DNA of 64,000 nt from an uncultured Prochlorococcus sp. Lineage in GTDB: Bacteria; Cyanobacteriota; Cyanobacteriia; PCC-6307; Cyanobiaceae. The stretch lies in assembly GCA_902595175.1 (NCBI GenBank), contig CACJPB010000001.1, positions 1 through 64,000 on the forward strand, in the 5' to 3' direction. Position numbers and translations under genes: made by a program. The notes below the pieces were generated by a model. It made no database searches and was not told where the DNA came from. It worked only from the letters and a program-made list of their open reading frames with translations. Below are positions 33,793-43,768 of the stretch, one piece after another (positions within the stretch are counted from its first letter, which is position 1; each line of letters begins with the position of its first letter).

Positions 33793-34716
33793 GAAGTTAT
33801 TAAGTATTTCGAGGCTTTTTTCCCATAAATTTTTTCTTTCTTTTTTATTCATAGCGAAAGGAGAAGTAGGGGATAGTTTTGGATGACCTCTGAAATTAAA
33901 TCTAGGACCATAATGATCACCGCCTCTTACGTCTGGTGAAGTAGCTGCAAAAAGCTGAGGTAAAGCACCCATCTCAGCAGTTTGAAAAATAGGACTAAAT
34001 AATTCCAATGAGAATGTTTCTAATGGACCAGGGTTAGGTTTTTGAGCAGTAAAGAGATTTGTTTTCGCAATTCCTGGGTGAGCAGCTAAAGAAAGTATAC
34101 TCTTGTGCTTTAAGTTCTCATTTAGTTCCAAAGCAAACATTACATTTGCCAATTTGCTATTGGAGTAAGATTCCCATTTGTTGTAATAGTTCTCTGCTTT
34201 CAGATTTTTCCAACCAACTTTGCCAAAAAATTGTGCTCCGGAAGTCACCGTCACAACTCTAGATTCTTCTTTTTTTTCAATAATTGGAAGTAGCTTTAGA
34301 GTCAATAGCATGTGAGCTAGATGATTAACTGCAAATTGTATTTCATATCCCTGGGCACTAAGAGTTTTAGGCGGATGCATAATGCCTGCATTATTGATTA
34401 GTAAATCCAAATTTTCAAAATTATCAAAAATTTTGGACTGAACTTCAACAATATTTTTTAAATCTGACAAATCTAATTCTAAAGGTGTAAATAATCCTTC
34501 AGGATTAAGACCTTTAAGTTTTTTGATAGTTTGATTAGCTTTTTCAAGTGATCTACAAGCTATAACAACATTAGCATTTTTTTCCGCTAAGGCCTTTGCA
34601 GTGTAGTATCCAAGACCACTATTCGCACCAGTAATTAGCGCTGTTTTGCCTTTAAGGTTTGGAATATTAGATGTTTCCCAGTTAGAGATTTTAGGTCTTG
34701 AAATAGTGGCAGTCAT
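33787..34716 (-). CDS. Short-chain dehydrogenase/reductase
   Basis: Protein of 309 aa. The cofactor motif is TGANSGLG (residues 29-36), with NNAG in the middle and the catalytic YSNSK (Y-x3-K, near 184). The arginine in CRS after strand 2 suggests NADP. It resembles the retinol-dehydrogenase/protochlorophyllide-reductase-like branch. Substrate unknown. Confidence 0.85.
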   Translation of the reverse strand: MTATISRPKISNWETSNIPNLKGKTALITGANSGLGYYTAKALAEKNANVVIACRSLEKANQTIKKLKGLNPEGLFTPLELDLSDLKNIVEVQSKIFDNFENLDLLINNAGIMHPPKTLSAQGYEIQFAVNHLAHMLLTLKLLPIIEKKEESRVVTVTSGAQFFGKVGWKNLKAENYYNKWESYSNSKLANVMFALELNENLKHKSILSLAAHPGIAKTNLFTAQKPNPGPLETFSLELFSPIFQTAEMGALPQLFAATSPDVRGGDHYGPRFNFRGHPKLSPTSPFAMNKKERKNLWEKSLEILNNFL

Positions 34717-34824
34717 TTAGTAATCCTGCAAATTCCTTTGGAATTTAACCAAAATTTAATTACTTTTCCACTGTAAATACTGGAAGTCAGTATCGTGAGC
34801 TTTTATTGAAGGTACTTTTTAAAA

Positions 34825-35575
34825 TTATTTTTCGATTGCATATTGCCATTCGTTATTTTGAGATAAACTTTTCTCTCTAAGTAACTGTAATTTCCTACTA
34901 TTTATTTTTATAACTATCCCATTAGTTGGATATTTCGCAAATATTTTTTTCTCTAACCAATTTTTTTTATATATTTGGATTTCGCTTGTATGATTTGTGA
35001 AGTAACTGTCAGGGGTGCTGAAGCCACATTTTTTAAGATAGTTAAGGGTTTCGTATTGATTAAGTCTTCCATTAAGTATTTGGAAACAGCAAAAGCGGAG
35101 ACTTTCTCCAATCCCTTCCTTATCATTGAGGTATTTTCTTGTAATTCTTTGGGAAATGCCGGCAACTTGATTTGTAGCGTATAGTTCACCTCTAATTTGA
35201 AAATCTCGTTTGATAGGAATACAATCGGGGACATTTTTAATTTGTTTAATTTTGCTTGAGACATCAAATCCTTTTTTTTGTAATAGCTTTATTAAACTTG
35301 CCATCTACATATCTAATTGCAATAGCACAGCCATCAATTTTTGGTTGAATGCTTAATCTTGTTTTTGTTAATAAACTTTCCAAAAATTCTTTATAGATTT
35401 CTTTGGCTAATTTTGGCAAAAGTTTATTACTTTTTTGATTAAAGTAGTCAGGCTCTGGATCAACAGGAATAAAGAGCTTTTCAAGTTGCTTAAATGCATC
35501 ATCCGAAATTATGCCTTCACCTATTCTGTATTCTTCATCTAGATACTTAACATCTCTCACTAATAAATTATTCAT
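34825..35575 (-). pseudogene. NAD-dependent DNA ligase adenylation domain, frameshifted
   Basis: Two overlapping frames together make one LigA-like nucleotidyltransferase domain. The first (35575-35264, 103 aa) has the lysine motif KIDGCAIAI and ends in TKKRI. The second (from about 35273 to 34825) continues GFDVSSKIKQ, RGELYATNQ (motif III), GIVIKI (motif IV) and WQYAIEK (motif V-like). The break is at an A8 run (35272-35279): with A7 the reading is ITKK-GFD without interruption. OB-fold, zinc-finger, HhH and BRCT regions are absent, so even the intact form would be a minimal adenylation-domain protein. It may be a pseudogene, a sequencing error or a slippage-controlled gene. Confidence 0.7.
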
Positions 35576-35852
35576 AATAATTTTGATAAATATTTAAAAA
35601 TCTTTTAGAAAAAATCATTTAAATAAAGATTTGAAAATTAAAATTAGATCTAAAAAGTAATTGACCACTAAATATCCTCCTACGCAGAGAGCGATTTAAG
35701 AGTATAAAATGTACTGATAAGGCGTTTAAATTAAATACTTCAATCAAACATATTTACTTAAAAGTAAAATAGAAAATTTTAAGGATTAATTTAAAAGCAA
35801 ATTTTTGAAATTTCTATCAATACAAAAAAAAATTTTTTAAAGTTATGAGAAA

Positions 35853-37007
35853 ATGTCATTTTTATTAAAAGCTCAAAATACATGGGAAAATTTTGCGAAA
35901 TACAAAATCAATGATTATGCAAAATTAAGAAATTTTGATTTTGGGCCAAATAATGAAAGTTCAGTTTCAAAATTATCGCCTTTCATTACTCATAGAATAT
36001 TATTGGAATATGATCTGATAAATGATATTAAAAGTAAGTACAAAATCAAAAATTCAACTAAATTTGTTGAAGAAATATTTTGGAGAGTTTACTGGAAAGG
36101 GTGGATGGAAAATAGACCTAAAGTTTGGAAAAATTTTATTTCAGAAAACAATCTCGATTTTGATTATGAGTTATACGAAAGTGCAATTAATGGCAATACA
36201 GAATTAGATTTTTTTAATTCTTGGGTACATGAATTAAAGCAGTACAACTATTTGCATAACCATACAAGAATGTGGTTTGCGAGTACTTGGATATTTAATT
36301 TAGGCCTCCCATGGCAATTGGGAGCAAAGTTTTTCTTTAAATATCTTTTTGATGGAGATGCTTCATCTAATCTCCTTAGTTGGAGATGGGTGGGAGGATT
36401 GCAAACGAAGGGAAAACAATATCTTTTTTCATCATCAAACCTCAGAAAGTTTTCAAATAATAGATTTAATGTAGACACAATAAGTAATCAACAAATTTTT
36501 CTTGAAGAATCTAATCAAATACCATTTGAAGATGAGATTTATAAAAATGATATGGATCCTAAATCAGATAATCTGATTATGTTTGAAAATGATCTACACC
36601 TTGCAACCCTTAAAAATTTAATTCCGAGCTATAAAAAAGTATTTATTATCCTTTTAAAAAATGAACAAAGACAAATTAAATTGTCTGAATCTGTATTGAA
36701 ATTTAAACAAGATTTGGTCTCTGAATTTGTAGAGAAATTTGAGACTGTTGAACAGATTGATCCTTATTCATTGGAAAATACTTTTAAAAATACTAATGAA
36801 ATAGACATTATTTATCCTGGAGTGGGAGAAAATTATGATTTCATAACTGAGTTTAAAAATTTTCACCATAAAAAAATTTTTAATCTTGTGCGGGATGAAG
36901 ATTTATTTGCTTGGAAATTTGCTAAAAAAGGGTTTTTTAAATTTAAAGAAAATATTCCAAAAATAAATCAGAGAATATTAGAAAAATATTCAAAAAATAA
37001 TTTTTAA
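35853..37007 (+). CDS. Photolyase/cryptochrome-like FAD-domain protein, apparently permuted
   Basis: Protein of 384 aa. Residues about 15-215 match the FAD-binding helical domain of photolyases (FVEEIFWRVYWKGW, NHTRMWFASTWI, DGDASSNLLSWRWVGG, GKQYLFSSSN). Normally an alpha/beta antenna domain comes before this; here only a few residues precede it. Instead an alpha/beta-like part follows (about 230-384). The order therefore looks reversed. It could be a light-sensing or DNA-repair flavoprotein. Confidence 0.72.
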   Translation: MSFLLKAQNTWENFAKYKINDYAKLRNFDFGPNNESSVSKLSPFITHRILLEYDLINDIKSKYKIKNSTKFVEEIFWRVYWKGWMENRPKVWKNFISENNLDFDYELYESAINGNTELDFFNSWVHELKQYNYLHNHTRMWFASTWIFNLGLPWQLGAKFFFKYLFDGDASSNLLSWRWVGGLQTKGKQYLFSSSNLRKFSNNRFNVDTISNQQIFLEESNQIPFEDEIYKNDMDPKSDNLIMFENDLHLATLKNLIPSYKKVFIILLKNEQRQIKLSESVLKFKQDLVSEFVEKFETVEQIDPYSLENTFKNTNEIDIIYPGVGENYDFITEFKNFHHKKIFNLVRDEDLFAWKFAKKGFFKFKENIPKINQRILEKYSKNNF

Positions 37008-37142
37008 CTTAGTTGAATTCCTAATCAGAAAATAAACCCTTTTGTAAGTAGGTATAAATACTTATTTAGCTACGACTTTTGCTCTTTAATCCACGATGAA
37101 TACTGTGACTAGTTATTTTTACTTAAGGATAATTTTTTAATA

Positions 37143-37694
37143 GTGCTTTCAACAATTCTTACCAAGTCGTTTAGCAAAGATACTGCTTTATTAATTCTTA
37201 GAGTTATAACTGGAACTGTTCTTATACATCACGGTTATGAGAAATTAGCAAACATAGAAAATTTCGCTGATGCTTTTGTAAGACCATTACACCTCCCATT
37301 CCCAATATTTTTATCATATATAGCGGCATTCTCAGAAATAGGTGGTAGTTGGTTACTAATTATCGGCTTAGCCACAAGATTCGGAGCTTTGGCAATTGTT
37401 GGAACAATATCTGTAGCTATATATCATGCACTTGTTACTTCAGGCTTTAATATTTTCTTACTAGAGCTTTTACTTTTATATTTCGCTTCAGCAACTTCAA
37501 TTGCATTAACAGGTCCCGGTAATTTCTCCCTAGATGAAGTCATTATCAGAATTTTGAAATCAGAAGATGAGGAGGAAATTATATCTTCAACAAATGCAAA
37601 ATCTCCCAAGCAAGTTGAGGTAAAAGAAGAAACTAGTAAAGGTGGCTTATTTCAATTTTTGCAGGCCAACATACTCTCAGATACTTCAAGCTAA
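37143..37694 (+). CDS. DoxX-family membrane protein
   Basis: Protein of 183 aa from GTG. Four hydrophobic spans with RVITGTVLIHHGYEKL near the start and the AAFSEIGGSWLLIIGLATRFGA segment fit DoxX. The last 50 residues are polar and acidic. Quinone-related or redox roles are known in the family; here unknown. Its last 9 bases overlap a convergent small gene. Confidence 0.8.
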   Translation: MLSTILTKSFSKDTALLILRVITGTVLIHHGYEKLANIENFADAFVRPLHLPFPIFLSYIAAFSEIGGSWLLIIGLATRFGALAIVGTISVAIYHALVTSGFNIFLLELLLLYFASATSIALTGPGNFSLDEVIIRILKSEDEEEIISSTNAKSPKQVEVKEETSKGGLFQFLQANILSDTSS

Positions 37695-37859
37695 CTTTTT
37701 AGGATAAAGGTTATTGATTAATTCTAACCTTTTTCGATAACTGTTTCTCTTCTCAAGTTTTATCTTAATTGTTGCTTCAGAAAGACTTATAAATAGCCCT
37801 ACAGCTGTTACCCAAGATAAAAAAATAAAAGGGTTTTCTGGAATTTCTGCGAAATTCAT
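37686..37859 (-). CDS. Small membrane protein, unknown
   Basis: Protein of 57 aa: one hydrophobic helix (FIFLSWVTAVGLFISL) and a basic helical tail. It is convergent with the DoxX gene, with a 9-nt overlap. Confidence 0.5.
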   Translation of the reverse strand: MNFAEIPENPFIFLSWVTAVGLFISLSEATIKIKLEKRNSYRKRLELINNLYPKKLA

Positions 37860-37933
37860 ATGTATAATACTTCTTTTTTAAAACTGACTGATCACTATAA
37901 GTTTTTCAACCTAAATATACAATTTAGAAATAT

Positions 37934-38485
37934 TTAAGGATTAATTTCAACTTTCTCCCATTTCTTAATCTTTTCCCAGAGGTATCGTTTATGAACAGGC
38001 TGTTCTAATTTAAGAAGATCTACTGAATCGATTTCAAAATTTAGAACTACAAAATTTTCTGACTTGGGTGGATTGGATAATGTTTCATAAGTAGATTGGA
38101 CTTTTGGGTTTATTTTCTCTCCAGGAGATCCCCAAAACCAAGAAGATTTTGATTTTTCTGATAATAAATCCCAATAATTTTTGTTATCACTTAATTCATA
38201 TATTTTTCCTTTGAATCTATATTGTGATTTGGTTTTCAAAAAGAACCATAATATTTCTGCATTAGGGTTAGATTTTAAATGCCCAATTTTTTCACTTCTT
38301 CTATCTGTAAAAATAATCATTGAACTATCTTTATGCCATCCTCTGAAAACTACTGTTCTTAATCTTGGCTCATTTTCTTCGCTGACTGTTGCAAGCTGTA
38401 TCCATCTATTAGAGGGTGATTTGCCCTCTTTTTTTCTAGAAGATTTTAAATCTTGCCTCCAACTGGGTAAGTTGTTATCAGGCAT
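37934..38485 (-). CDS. Pyridoxamine-phosphate-oxidase-like flavin protein
   Basis: Protein of 183 aa. LATVSEENEPRLRTVVFRGW and IIFTDRRSEKIGHLKSNPNAEILWFF are FMN-binding features of the PNPOx-like split barrel (Alr4036-type). The C-terminus includes RYLWEK. It may be a general FMN oxidase, not necessarily PdxH. Its start overlaps the 3' end of the upstream gene by 8 nt. Confidence 0.8.
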   Translation of the reverse strand: MPDNNLPSWRQDLKSSRKKEGKSPSNRWIQLATVSEENEPRLRTVVFRGWHKDSSMIIFTDRRSEKIGHLKSNPNAEILWFFLKTKSQYRFKGKIYELSDNKNYWDLLSEKSKSSWFWGSPGEKINPKVQSTYETLSNPPKSENFVVLNFEIDSVDLLKLEQPVHKRYLWEKIKKWEKVEINP

Positions 38486-39095
38486 TTAATTTAGGCAAAA
38501 TTAGACCACTTTTCTTTTTGTACTCTTCGAATGAATTATATTTTGAGAGCGATTTATCTTTTTTTATCATTCTTGGTAGAAAAACTATAGAGAAAAATAT
38601 TGCAAGAATTACTAATGGTATGAAACTCATTGAAAGTATGGCGAATGATAGATAAATCAGTATTTCTCCTAGATAATTTGTATTCCTTATATTTTTGAAA
38701 AATCCTTCTTTAATTAGATCTTTTTTTAATTTAAGAGAAAAATATTTTTGGGCATCACTAGCAAAGTGTAGAAACACACCAATTATATTTATAGATATAG
38801 ATGCAGCTATTACGATATTTGGAACAGATTTCTGAGAGGAGATAAGAATGTAGGGAGCTACCCAGTAACTTCCAAGGAAAATAAAACCAGTAACTGAAGT
38901 TAAAAAATTGATTTTTTCTTTAAAATAAGGATCTGGGAATATCTTTTCTTTTAAAAGCCAAAGTAATCCATAAGTACCGTGCAGAGCTAAATAAACGTAA
39001 GGAGCGATTGTAAAATTATCAAAAAAAATCATGAGGCCTATCACTACAAATGCAGTGAGCCCCTTGTGAAGATTAATTATTTGATTAAGTTTCAT
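38478..39095 (-). CDS. DUF1295/ICMT-like membrane methyltransferase family
   Basis: Protein of 205 aa with about six spans. HFASDAQKYF followed by LIKEGFFKNIRNTNYLGEILIYLSF is the conserved C-terminal signature shared by DUF1295 and isoprenylcysteine methyltransferase-like proteins. It is likely to bind a methyl or reducing cofactor at the membrane; substrate unknown. Confidence 0.78.
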   Translation of the reverse strand: MKLNQIINLHKGLTAFVVIGLMIFFDNFTIAPYVYLALHGTYGLLWLLKEKIFPDPYFKEKINFLTSVTGFIFLGSYWVAPYILISSQKSVPNIVIAASISINIIGVFLHFASDAQKYFSLKLKKDLIKEGFFKNIRNTNYLGEILIYLSFAILSMSFIPLVILAIFFSIVFLPRMIKKDKSLSKYNSFEEYKKKSGLILPKLNA

Positions 39096-39162
39096 CTTTT
39101 TGAATAATCTAAAAAATGAAATTATTTTCTGTGGATCTAACCTAAGTCGTCAAAATTTTTAA

Positions 39163-39234
39163 TGGGCGATACTGGATTCGAACCAGTGGCCACTACCGTG
39201 TCGAGGTAGTGCTCTACCACTGAGCTAATCGCCC
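39163..39234 (-). tRNA. tRNA-Val (GAC)
   Basis: A full cloverleaf can be folded: acceptor GGGCGAT/ATCGCCC, D-arm GCTC/GAGC, anticodon stem CTACC/GGTAG with loop TCGACAC, a 5-nt variable loop and T-arm ACTGG-TTCGAAT-CCAGT. The anticodon is GAC. CCA is not encoded. Position 33 is C rather than the near-universal U. Confidence 0.93.
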
Positions 39235-39284
39235 AAATTGAAGAAATTTTTTATTCCCCTTATAAGAAAATAGCAGGTTGCGTT

Positions 39285-40076
39285 TCATTTTCTAAGTAAT
39301 TTAACTTTCCATCGTTCTCTTTTGGTTATTTCTAAATTTAGAATTTCAATAAATCCTTTATTTTCAAGTTCTAGTTTGTCGCCAATTTTTAGATTAATAG
39401 TTGGTTTATTAACTTTGCTTCCATTTAATCTCAGCATTCCATTTTCTATCCTTTCAATGATTTTGGTTCGTGATACCCTAAAGCCAGCTGAAGCTATAGC
39501 ATCTAATCTTGTGGAAGCTTCTACTGTATTGACAAGTTTTTTTGTTCTGCCAGAAGGTATTTGTAATTCATCTATACCTACTACATTAATTTTTACTTTT
39601 ACGTCTCTTAAATAAAAAATATTTTTATCTAGATGCTCAATATCTAAATTATCAATTATCCCTTGTGCTCCCCTATCGCCAATGGTCCATATATCTCCTA
39701 CTTTGCTTTGATTTACCCCATTTTCAATTAAGAGGGATCTAAAGTCATCTTGTGTAGCATTATCAAATAAAAAATTGCCATTAATCTTTATTCCTTGAGC
39801 TGGAAAATTACTTTTTAGCGCATCCTCTTCAGGAATGCGATCTCCTCTAAAGCAAGCTATCCTAGATCTTTGAGAAGAGGAGAATCCTCCATGAATAAAA
39901 AATTTGAAATCATTTAAATTTTTAAAATTTTTTAAAATCTCTTCACAAACATAAGTTGAATTAAACCCAGTCCAATAAGTTTCCCAGTGTTTATAAGCTA
40001 AGTTAGCAATATTTATTAATTCCTCAGTTTCTTTTTTGTAGTTTGAATTTATTAAGATTTCTTTTAAGTCAATCAT
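39285..40076 (-). CDS. YlmH-like S4-domain RNA-binding protein (photosystem II S4 protein)
   Basis: Protein of 263 aa. The N-terminal two thirds are YlmH-like (SSSQRSRIACF, then GDIWTIGDRGAQGII), and an S4 domain follows at about 185-245 (RLDAIASAGFRVSRTKIIERIENGMLRLNG). In cyanobacteria this protein is annotated as photosystem II S4 domain protein. It probably binds rRNA or tRNA. It directly follows the 188-residue gene with no gap. Confidence 0.85.
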   Translation of the reverse strand: MIDLKEILINSNYKKETEELINIANLAYKHWETYWTGFNSTYVCEEILKNFKNLNDFKFFIHGGFSSSQRSRIACFRGDRIPEEDALKSNFPAQGIKINGNFLFDNATQDDFRSLLIENGVNQSKVGDIWTIGDRGAQGIIDNLDIEHLDKNIFYLRDVKVKINVVGIDELQIPSGRTKKLVNTVEASTRLDAIASAGFRVSRTKIIERIENGMLRLNGSKVNKPTINLKIGDKLELENKGFIEILNLEITKRERWKVKLLRK

Positions 40077-40643
40077 TTAGCCTTCTAAAAAAATTATATC
40101 TTTTGCTTCTGATTGTTTTAGCAAAGCCCATGGTAATTCAGCTCCAATTTGATTTTCAAGTAGAACAAGCCATTTACCCTCTTTGTTAAAATTAATGATT
40201 GATCTTAACTCTTTATTTCTATTAATATTAATACTTGCAGAAGAAACGATGCTTCCTAAATATCCTGAACCCATTCCTAAAAGACCTCCAATTAATGATT
40301 CCCCGATGTTATTTAAACCAAGAAAGCTGAAGGTAGATAAATTTGTCATATTAGAAAAAGCTATTCCAGCTATAAATCCAAATGGCATTAGCCATCTACT
40401 CATATCTTTTTGTCTGATCTTTCTATCAAGTTTAGGATTTAAGATTCTTATATCTTCAAAATTTTGAGATTTAAATAAGATATTTGCTTTCGCATTTAGC
40501 AATTCTGTTTCGTCTGATGATATTTTCTCACTTATTGGTGGGATCAAAATAGCTTCAGAGAGCGTTACTGATTTTTCTTTGAAAACATCAAATAGCTGGA
40601 TACATTTATCAATGTCTTCAAATATCACAATACTTTTAGTCAA
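40077..40643 (-). CDS. Conserved-looking protein with two hydrophobic segments
   Basis: Protein of 188 aa. A polar N-terminus (about 90 residues) precedes a glycine-rich hydrophobic centre (about 92-140: FGFIAGIAF, then IGGLLGMGSGYLGS). I recognise no family. It is adjacent to the S4 gene and divergent from serA. Confidence 0.6.
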   Translation of the reverse strand: MTKSIVIFEDIDKCIQLFDVFKEKSVTLSEAILIPPISEKISSDETELLNAKANILFKSQNFEDIRILNPKLDRKIRQKDMSRWLMPFGFIAGIAFSNMTNLSTFSFLGLNNIGESLIGGLLGMGSGYLGSIVSSASININRNKELRSIINFNKEGKWLVLLENQIGAELPWALLKQSEAKDIIFLEG

Positions 40644-40742
40644 ATTTCAATCCTCAAATGTTTGTGTGTTATTCAAATTAATAAAATAAGATACATACAC
40701 TATAGATTAAGTTAAAGTAAAAGATTAAAGAACCAATCTTAA

Positions 40743-42329
40743 ATGACAAAAGTTCTCATTACAGATCCCATTGATCAAACAGGAATTGATATTCTTTCAC
40801 AAGTTGCTCAGGTTGATCAGAGGATAGGAATCTCTGACTCTGAGTTAGCTTCCATTATTAAAGATTATGATGCTTTAATGATTCGCTCTGGTACTCAAGT
40901 GACTGAAGAGATTATTAACTCTTCAAGTAAACTGAGAATTATTGGAAGAGCAGGAGTTGGAGTTGATAATGTAGATGTTAAAGCTGCTACGCAAAAAGGA
41001 GTTCTTGTTGTTAATTCTCCAGGGGGCAACACAATAGCTGCTGCTGAACATACTATAGCTATGATGTTGGCTCTATCTAGACATATTCCAATTGCTAATA
41101 GTAGTACTTTGTCAGGTAAATGGGAAAGAAAGAAATTTGTTGGTAATGAGCTTTATGAGAAAAAATTAGGCGTAGTAGGTTTAGGGAAAATTGGTGCTCA
41201 TGTAGCGAAAGTTGCTAATGCATTAGGAATGGAAGTTTACGGATATGATCCCTTTGTATCAACTGAAAGAGCTCAACAAATACAAGTTAAACTATCTGAA
41301 CTAGAGGATTTATTCAAACAATCTGATTATGTAACTTTACATTTGCCTCGCACACCAGAGACAGAGAATTTAGTAAATATAGACGTACTTAAAAATATGA
41401 AAAGTAGCGCAAAATTAATTAATTGTGCTCGAGGAGGCCTAATTGATGAAGAGGCATTAGCACAAGCTTTAAATCAATCATTGATTGCAGGTGCTGCAAT
41501 AGATGTCTTTTCTAAAGAACCTTTGGAATCTAATTCACCACTTTTGAAGGTTGAAAAGAATCTTATACTTACCCCACATTTAGGAGCATCTACACGGGAA
41601 GCACAAGAAAATGTAGCTGTAGATGTTGCAGAACAAATAAGAGATGTCTTGCTTGGTTTATCTGCTAGAACCGCAGTCAATATTCCAGGTTTGAGCCCTG
41701 ATATTATGGACAGTTTAAAACCTCATTTGCAGTTGGCTGAAACAATGGGTCTACTTATAAGCCAGCTTTCAGGTGGGCAGATTCAAAAACTAGAAGTAAA
41801 GCTTCAAGGTGAATTTGTTCAACATCCATCTCAGCCATTAATAATAGCTAGTCTAAAAGGCTTTCTAAGTAAAGCTTTGGGAGATAGGATTAATTATGTG
41901 AATGCTTCTCTAGAAGCAGATTCAAGAGGTATTTCAGTAGTTGAGAATAAAGATGAGGCGAGACCTGAATTTGCTAGTGGGTCGCTTCAGTTAACCACTT
42001 ATGGAGATAATGGAGACCATAGCGTAGCAGGAAGTATTTTTGCTGATGGGGAATTAAGAATAATTAGTATTGATCAATATCCTGTTAATGTATCGCCAAG
42101 TAGATACATGCTTGTTACTAGGCACAGGGATATGCCTGGTATTATTGGCAAGCTTGGTTCTTTATTAGGTAGCAACAATGTAAATATTGCCTCAATGCAA
42201 GTTGGGCGCAAAATTGTTAGAGGGGAAGCTGTTATGGTTCTAAGTATTGATGATCCAATTCCTAATAAGTTGCTTGACACCATTATTGAAGTAGAGGGAA
42301 TTACCAACGCTAATCCAGTTACTCTGTAA
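40743..42329 (+). CDS. serA: D-3-phosphoglycerate dehydrogenase
   Basis: Protein of 528 aa, the long form. The NAD motif is [13 protein letters not shown] (about 143-155); catalytic R ([10 protein letters not shown]), E and H (TPHLGAS) are present. The intervening domain and a C-terminal ACT domain (about 455-528: [23 protein letters not shown]) follow. It catalyses the first committed step of serine synthesis, oxidising 3-phosphoglycerate. PrmA follows after 17 nt. Confidence 0.96.
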   Translation: MTKVLITDPIDQTGIDILSQVAQVDQRIGISDSELASIIKDYDALMIRSGTQVTEEIINSSSKLRIIGRAGVGVDNVDVKAATQKGVLVVNSPGGNTIAAAEHTIAMMLALSRHIPIANSSTLSGKWERKKFVGNELYEKKLGVVGLGKIGAHVAKVANALGMEVYGYDPFVSTERAQQIQVKLSELEDLFKQSDYVTLHLPRTPETENLVNIDVLKNMKSSAKLINCARGGLIDEEALAQALNQSLIAGAAIDVFSKEPLESNSPLLKVEKNLILTPHLGASTREAQENVAVDVAEQIRDVLLGLSARTAVNIPGLSPDIMDSLKPHLQLAETMGLLISQLSGGQIQKLEVKLQGEFVQHPSQPLIIASLKGFLSKALGDRINYVNASLEADSRGISVVENKDEARPEFASGSLQLTTYGDNGDHSVAGSIFADGELRIISIDQYPVNVSPSRYMLVTRHRDMPGIIGKLGSLLGSNNVNIASMQVGRKIVRGEAVMVLSIDDPIPNKLLDTIIEVEGITNANPVTL

Positions 42330-42346
42330 AGAGGCCAGCTCTATTA

Positions 42347-43264
42347 ATGGCAATTAAAGATTGGTATAAACTAACTTTTCTGATAGAAAGTGATTCAGAA
42401 GAAATTATCATTTGGAAATTAAATGAGCTGGGAATATTTAGTTTTTCATTTGAATATTTAATTAAAAATGAAAATAAAAAAGAAGTGAATATATGGCTTC
42501 CAGTCGATGATTGGGGGGAGAGTTCTAGGTGTGATTTTGAAAAATTAATTAGCAAACTTCTCAATATTAATGCCTCTAAGAATCAATTTTTTGATTGGAG
42601 TATTATTAAAGAAGAGGATTGGTTGACAAGCTGGAAGAAATATTGGGTACCTGAATTAGTAGGAAATCATTTTTTAATATTGCCTTGTTGGATAAATCTA
42701 AATGAAAAATTTAAAGATAAAAAAATCATAAAAATTGATCCTGGAGCAGCCTTTGGTACAGGAAGTCACCCTTCGACTTATCTTTGCTTGGAAAAAATGG
42801 AGAATATTTTCTTTTCTGATAAAAAGATATTAGATATTGGGAGTGGTAGCGGAATTTTGAGTGTCGCCGCAAGATTGCTTGGTGCTAAAGAGGTTTATGC
42901 AGTGGATAATGATTATTTAGCTATAAATTCAACAAAATCTAATTTCCAACTAAATTTCGGTGATTTAAACAATTTAAATACATATTTGGGATCTTTTAAT
43001 GAGGTAATTTCAAAAAATCAACTCAAAGAATTCGATTTTGTTTTATGCAATATTCTTGCTGAAGTAATAATAAAAATGATTCCAAATATTTATAAGTGTT
43101 TAAAAAACAATGGGGAAGTCATTTTCAGTGGAATTCTAAATTCGCAAAAGGATGAGATTATAAAAATATTAATTCAGAATGACTTGAAATTATTGGATGT
43201 ATCAACTAGAAAAGATTGGGTATGCATTTCTGCGCAAAAAACCAGCGATCCAACCCAAGTATAA
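42347..43264 (+). CDS. prmA: Ribosomal protein L11 methyltransferase
   Basis: Protein of 305 aa. The substrate-recognition domain is N-terminal. [14 protein letters not shown] and [14 protein letters not shown] (motif I) are diagnostic, with NILAEVI as the motif IV equivalent. It trimethylates L11. It lies 17 nt after serA and is probably co-transcribed. Confidence 0.93.
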   Translation: MAIKDWYKLTFLIESDSEEIIIWKLNELGIFSFSFEYLIKNENKKEVNIWLPVDDWGESSRCDFEKLISKLLNINASKNQFFDWSIIKEEDWLTSWKKYWVPELVGNHFLILPCWINLNEKFKDKKIIKIDPGAAFGTGSHPSTYLCLEKMENIFFSDKKILDIGSGSGILSVAARLLGAKEVYAVDNDYLAINSTKSNFQLNFGDLNNLNTYLGSFNEVISKNQLKEFDFVLCNILAEVIIKMIPNIYKCLKNNGEVIFSGILNSQKDEIIKILIQNDLKLLDVSTRKDWVCISAQKTSDPTQV

Positions 43265-43392
43265 GTTTTTCTTATAGATACTCTTTCATACATTTTATTG
43301 TGTCATTTTTTACTTCAAAATCTCACATATCGACCTAATCGATGTTAAAAATGTAGGTGATAGGTATTAATTACCAACAATTTTTTATTTAA

Positions 43393-43692
43393 ATGGCTTC
43401 TTACAAAGTTACACTCATCAGCGAAGGTGAAGGTCTCAATTCAACTATTGAAGTACCTGATGACCAATACATCCTTGATGCGGCTGAAGAACAAGGTATC
43501 GACCTTCCTTATTCCTGCAGAGCTGGAGCATGTTCAACATGTGCTGGAAAAGTTACTTCTGGTACTGTTGATCAATCAGATCAAAGTTTCTTAGATGACG
43601 ACCAACTAGAAGCTGGTTTTGTTCTTACTTGTGTTGCTTATCCAACATCTGACGTGACAATTACAACTCACGCTGAAGAAGAGTTGTACTAA
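43393..43692 (+). CDS. petF: [2Fe-2S] plant-type ferredoxin
   Basis: Protein of 99 aa, the usual length. Cluster ligands are in CRAGACSTC plus a distal cysteine (LTCVAYP). It carries electrons from photosystem I to FNR, nitrite reductase and other enzymes; it could also feed the Rieske oxygenase or desaturases. A clear terminator follows. Confidence 0.96.
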   Translation: MASYKVTLISEGEGLNSTIEVPDDQYILDAAEEQGIDLPYSCRAGACSTCAGKVTSGTVDQSDQSFLDDDQLEAGFVLTCVAYPTSDVTITTHAEEELY

Positions 43693-43737
43693 TTATAAAA
43701 ATTTAACTTTTCTAAGTTGATTAATCATCATTTTTCT

Positions 43738-43764
43738 GCCACCCTCTATGAAGGTGGCTTTTTT
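43738..43764 (+). terminator. Rho-independent terminator of petF
   Basis: GCCACC (43738-43743) pairs with GGTGGC (43753-43758), then T6. It ends 4 nt before the next ATG (43769). Confidence 0.88.
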
Positions 43765-43768
43765 GTAA

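Noticed and set aside
34953..35267. 104-codon minus-strand frame within the ligase region
   Set aside because: It covers the same bases as the ligase motif III-V part in another frame; only the ligase frame shows family motifs.
39163..39234. Reading the tRNA as Ser (CGA)
   Set aside because: tRNA-Ser needs a long variable arm; this one has five bases, so Val (GAC) is the fit.
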